Assembly: GCA_946886255.1 (NCBI GenBank)
Contig: CAMPIG010000007.1
Coordinates: forward strand, 1 to 33,994
Reading direction: 5' to 3'
From: an uncultured Cellvibrio sp.
Lineage (GTDB): Bacteria > Pseudomonadota > Gammaproteobacteria > Pseudomonadales > Cellvibrionaceae
Length of the DNA: 33,994 nt
In this document: positions 33,383-33,994 of the stretch, piece after piece
Layout: every line of letters starts with the position of its first letter
How positions within the stretch are numbered: position 1 is the stretch's first letter
Translations under genes and position numbers: made by a program
The notes under the pieces: generated by a model
Databases searched by the model: none
Told to the model about the DNA's origin: nothing
Seen by the model: the letters and a program-made list of their open reading frames with translations, nothing else

Positions 33383-33472
33383 AAGGAAAAAACCATGAAA
33401 CCACTTAAAAACTACCTTGCTCGTGCTGGCCGCGTTAAATTTGGTCTCAGGATGCTCATTTGCGTGTTGTAA
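33383..33472 (+). pseudogene. possible frameshifted small lipoprotein or leader peptide before orn
   Basis: AAGGA (33383-33387) stands 7 bp before an ATG (33395) that opens a 25-codon frame ending at 33472. One frame over, bases 33411-33455 read TTLLVLAALNLVSGC, a textbook lipoprotein signal with lipobox VSGC, but that frame has no start codon. Removing one A from the run of five at 33407-33411 would join the ATG to it. It may be a decayed entericidin-like gene, a frameshifting site or coincidence. Confidence 0.35.
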
Positions 33473-33540
33473 ACTCCGCTCCTTCGACCAAATTTGCCTT
33501 GCCAGCCCTTCACCGCTAACGTTTTTAAGAGGTTTCATAA

Positions 33541-33994
33541 ATGCAAAACGAAAACAACCTGATCTGGATTGATTTGGAGATGACCGGCCTTGATCCGGAT
33601 AAGGACGTGATCATCGAAATCGCCACGCTGATCACCGACGCCGACCTCAACATCCTCGCTGAAGGCCCCACTTACGCCGTCCATCAACCGGACAGCATCC
33701 TCGACACCATGGACGAGTGGAACACCAACCAGCACGGCAAATCCGGCCTCACCCAAAGAGTGCGCGACAGCAAGATCAGCCCCGCCCAAGCGGAAGCCGA
33801 CACCATCGCGTTTCTGGAACAGTGGGTACCCAAAGGTAAGTCACCCATCTGCGGCAACTCCATCTGCCAGGACCGCCGGTTCCTCGTGCGCGGCATGCCG
33901 CAACTCGAAGCCTACTTCCACTACCGCAACCTGGATGTTTCCACCGTCAAAGAACTCGCCCGCCGCTGGCGCCCCGACGTACTCGCCGGCGTAA
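33541..33994 (+). CDS. orn: oligoribonuclease (partial, runs off the window)
   Basis: The first 151 codons of Orn, the DEDDh 3'-5' exonuclease that finishes RNA turnover by degrading 2-5-mers, including pGpG made from c-di-GMP. The start [20 protein letters not shown] contains the first metal-binding pair (Asp11 and Glu13 in WIDLEMTG). [10 protein letters not shown] (about 107-116) is the Exo II block with its Asp. The Exo III His/Asp lie beyond the end of the window. AAGAGG about 9 bp before the ATG is the ribosome-binding site. It is divergent from rsgA, the conserved arrangement. Loss of Orn raises pGpG and c-di-GMP, so it links functionally to the HD-GYP and PilZ proteins here. Confidence 0.97.
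   Translation, partial: MQNENNLIWIDLEMTGLDPDKDVIIEIATLITDADLNILAEGPTYAVHQPDSILDTMDEWNTNQHGKSGLTQRVRDSKISPAQAEADTIAFLEQWVPKGKSPICGNSICQDRRFLVRGMPQLEAYFHYRNLDVSTVKELARRWRPDVLAGV

Noticed and set aside
1..33994. CRISPR arrays, tRNA, rRNA, insertion sequences, integron attC sites
   Set aside because: I found no regularly spaced repeats, cloverleaf-type tRNA sequence, rRNA, transposase reading frame or integrase on either strand. The two palindromic elements fit REP-like repeats better than attC.

Overview
The window looks like a gammaproteobacterial chromosome, most likely Cellvibrio or a close relative. This rests on housekeeping genes typical of the class (psd, parC, rsgA, orn), a fatty-acid cis/trans isomerase, a secreted CBM6 / beta-gamma-crystallin / GH19 chitinase with Gly/Ser-rich linkers, a TonB receptor and c-di-GMP proteins. 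I recognised families by reading the translations. Nothing was searched, so the genus is an inference.

Layout. (1) 203-6108: psd on the minus strand faces away from a plus-strand cluster: DUF2817/M14-like hydrolase, GNAT-C39 peptidase fusion, YgjP-type zinc metallopeptidase, DUF2750 protein, DUF4105 envelope protein. A minus-strand unknown gene follows. (2) 6434-10884: LEA14-like lipoprotein, parC, a small PilZ protein and a NodB-type polysaccharide deacetylase. (3) 10934-13583, minus: a Bax-like glucosaminidase and an overlapping pair of replication-type proteins, one with three DnaT-like repeats and one resembling phage replication protein P. (4) 13925-22093: TonB receptor, an uncharacterised protein with a Lys-rich tail, then a phospho-signalling locus. 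That locus holds an FHA-winged-helix regulator translationally coupled to a transmembrane Ser/Thr kinase with a TPR ectodomain, divergent from a GAF plus degenerate sigma-54-activator-like AAA+ protein. (5) 22539-26470: chitinase, a REP-like palindrome, and cti. (6) 26575-29504, minus: HD-GYP response regulator followed by its likely partner, a soluble GAF histidine kinase, ending in a clear terminator. (7) 29751-33994: GNAT-nitrilase fusion, a second REP-like hairpin, tandem-rhodanese sulfurtransferase, rsgA, and the 5' part of orn, which runs off the window.

How the genes may work together. From memory, in Pseudomonas the order orn <> rsgA ... rhodanese - psd is compact. Here psd keeps the same direction but lies about 30 kb from the rhodanese gene, so the interval looks like expansion or rearrangement of an old neighbourhood rather than one recent island. 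I see no integrase, transposase, tRNA, rRNA or CRISPR. The best candidate for an undescribed system is 16327-22093. It has a kinase able to phosphorylate threonine, an FHA domain able to read it, a DNA-binding domain on the same polypeptide as that FHA, and an AAA+ partner that has lost its Walker B acidic pair, the GAFTGA loop and any DNA-binding domain.
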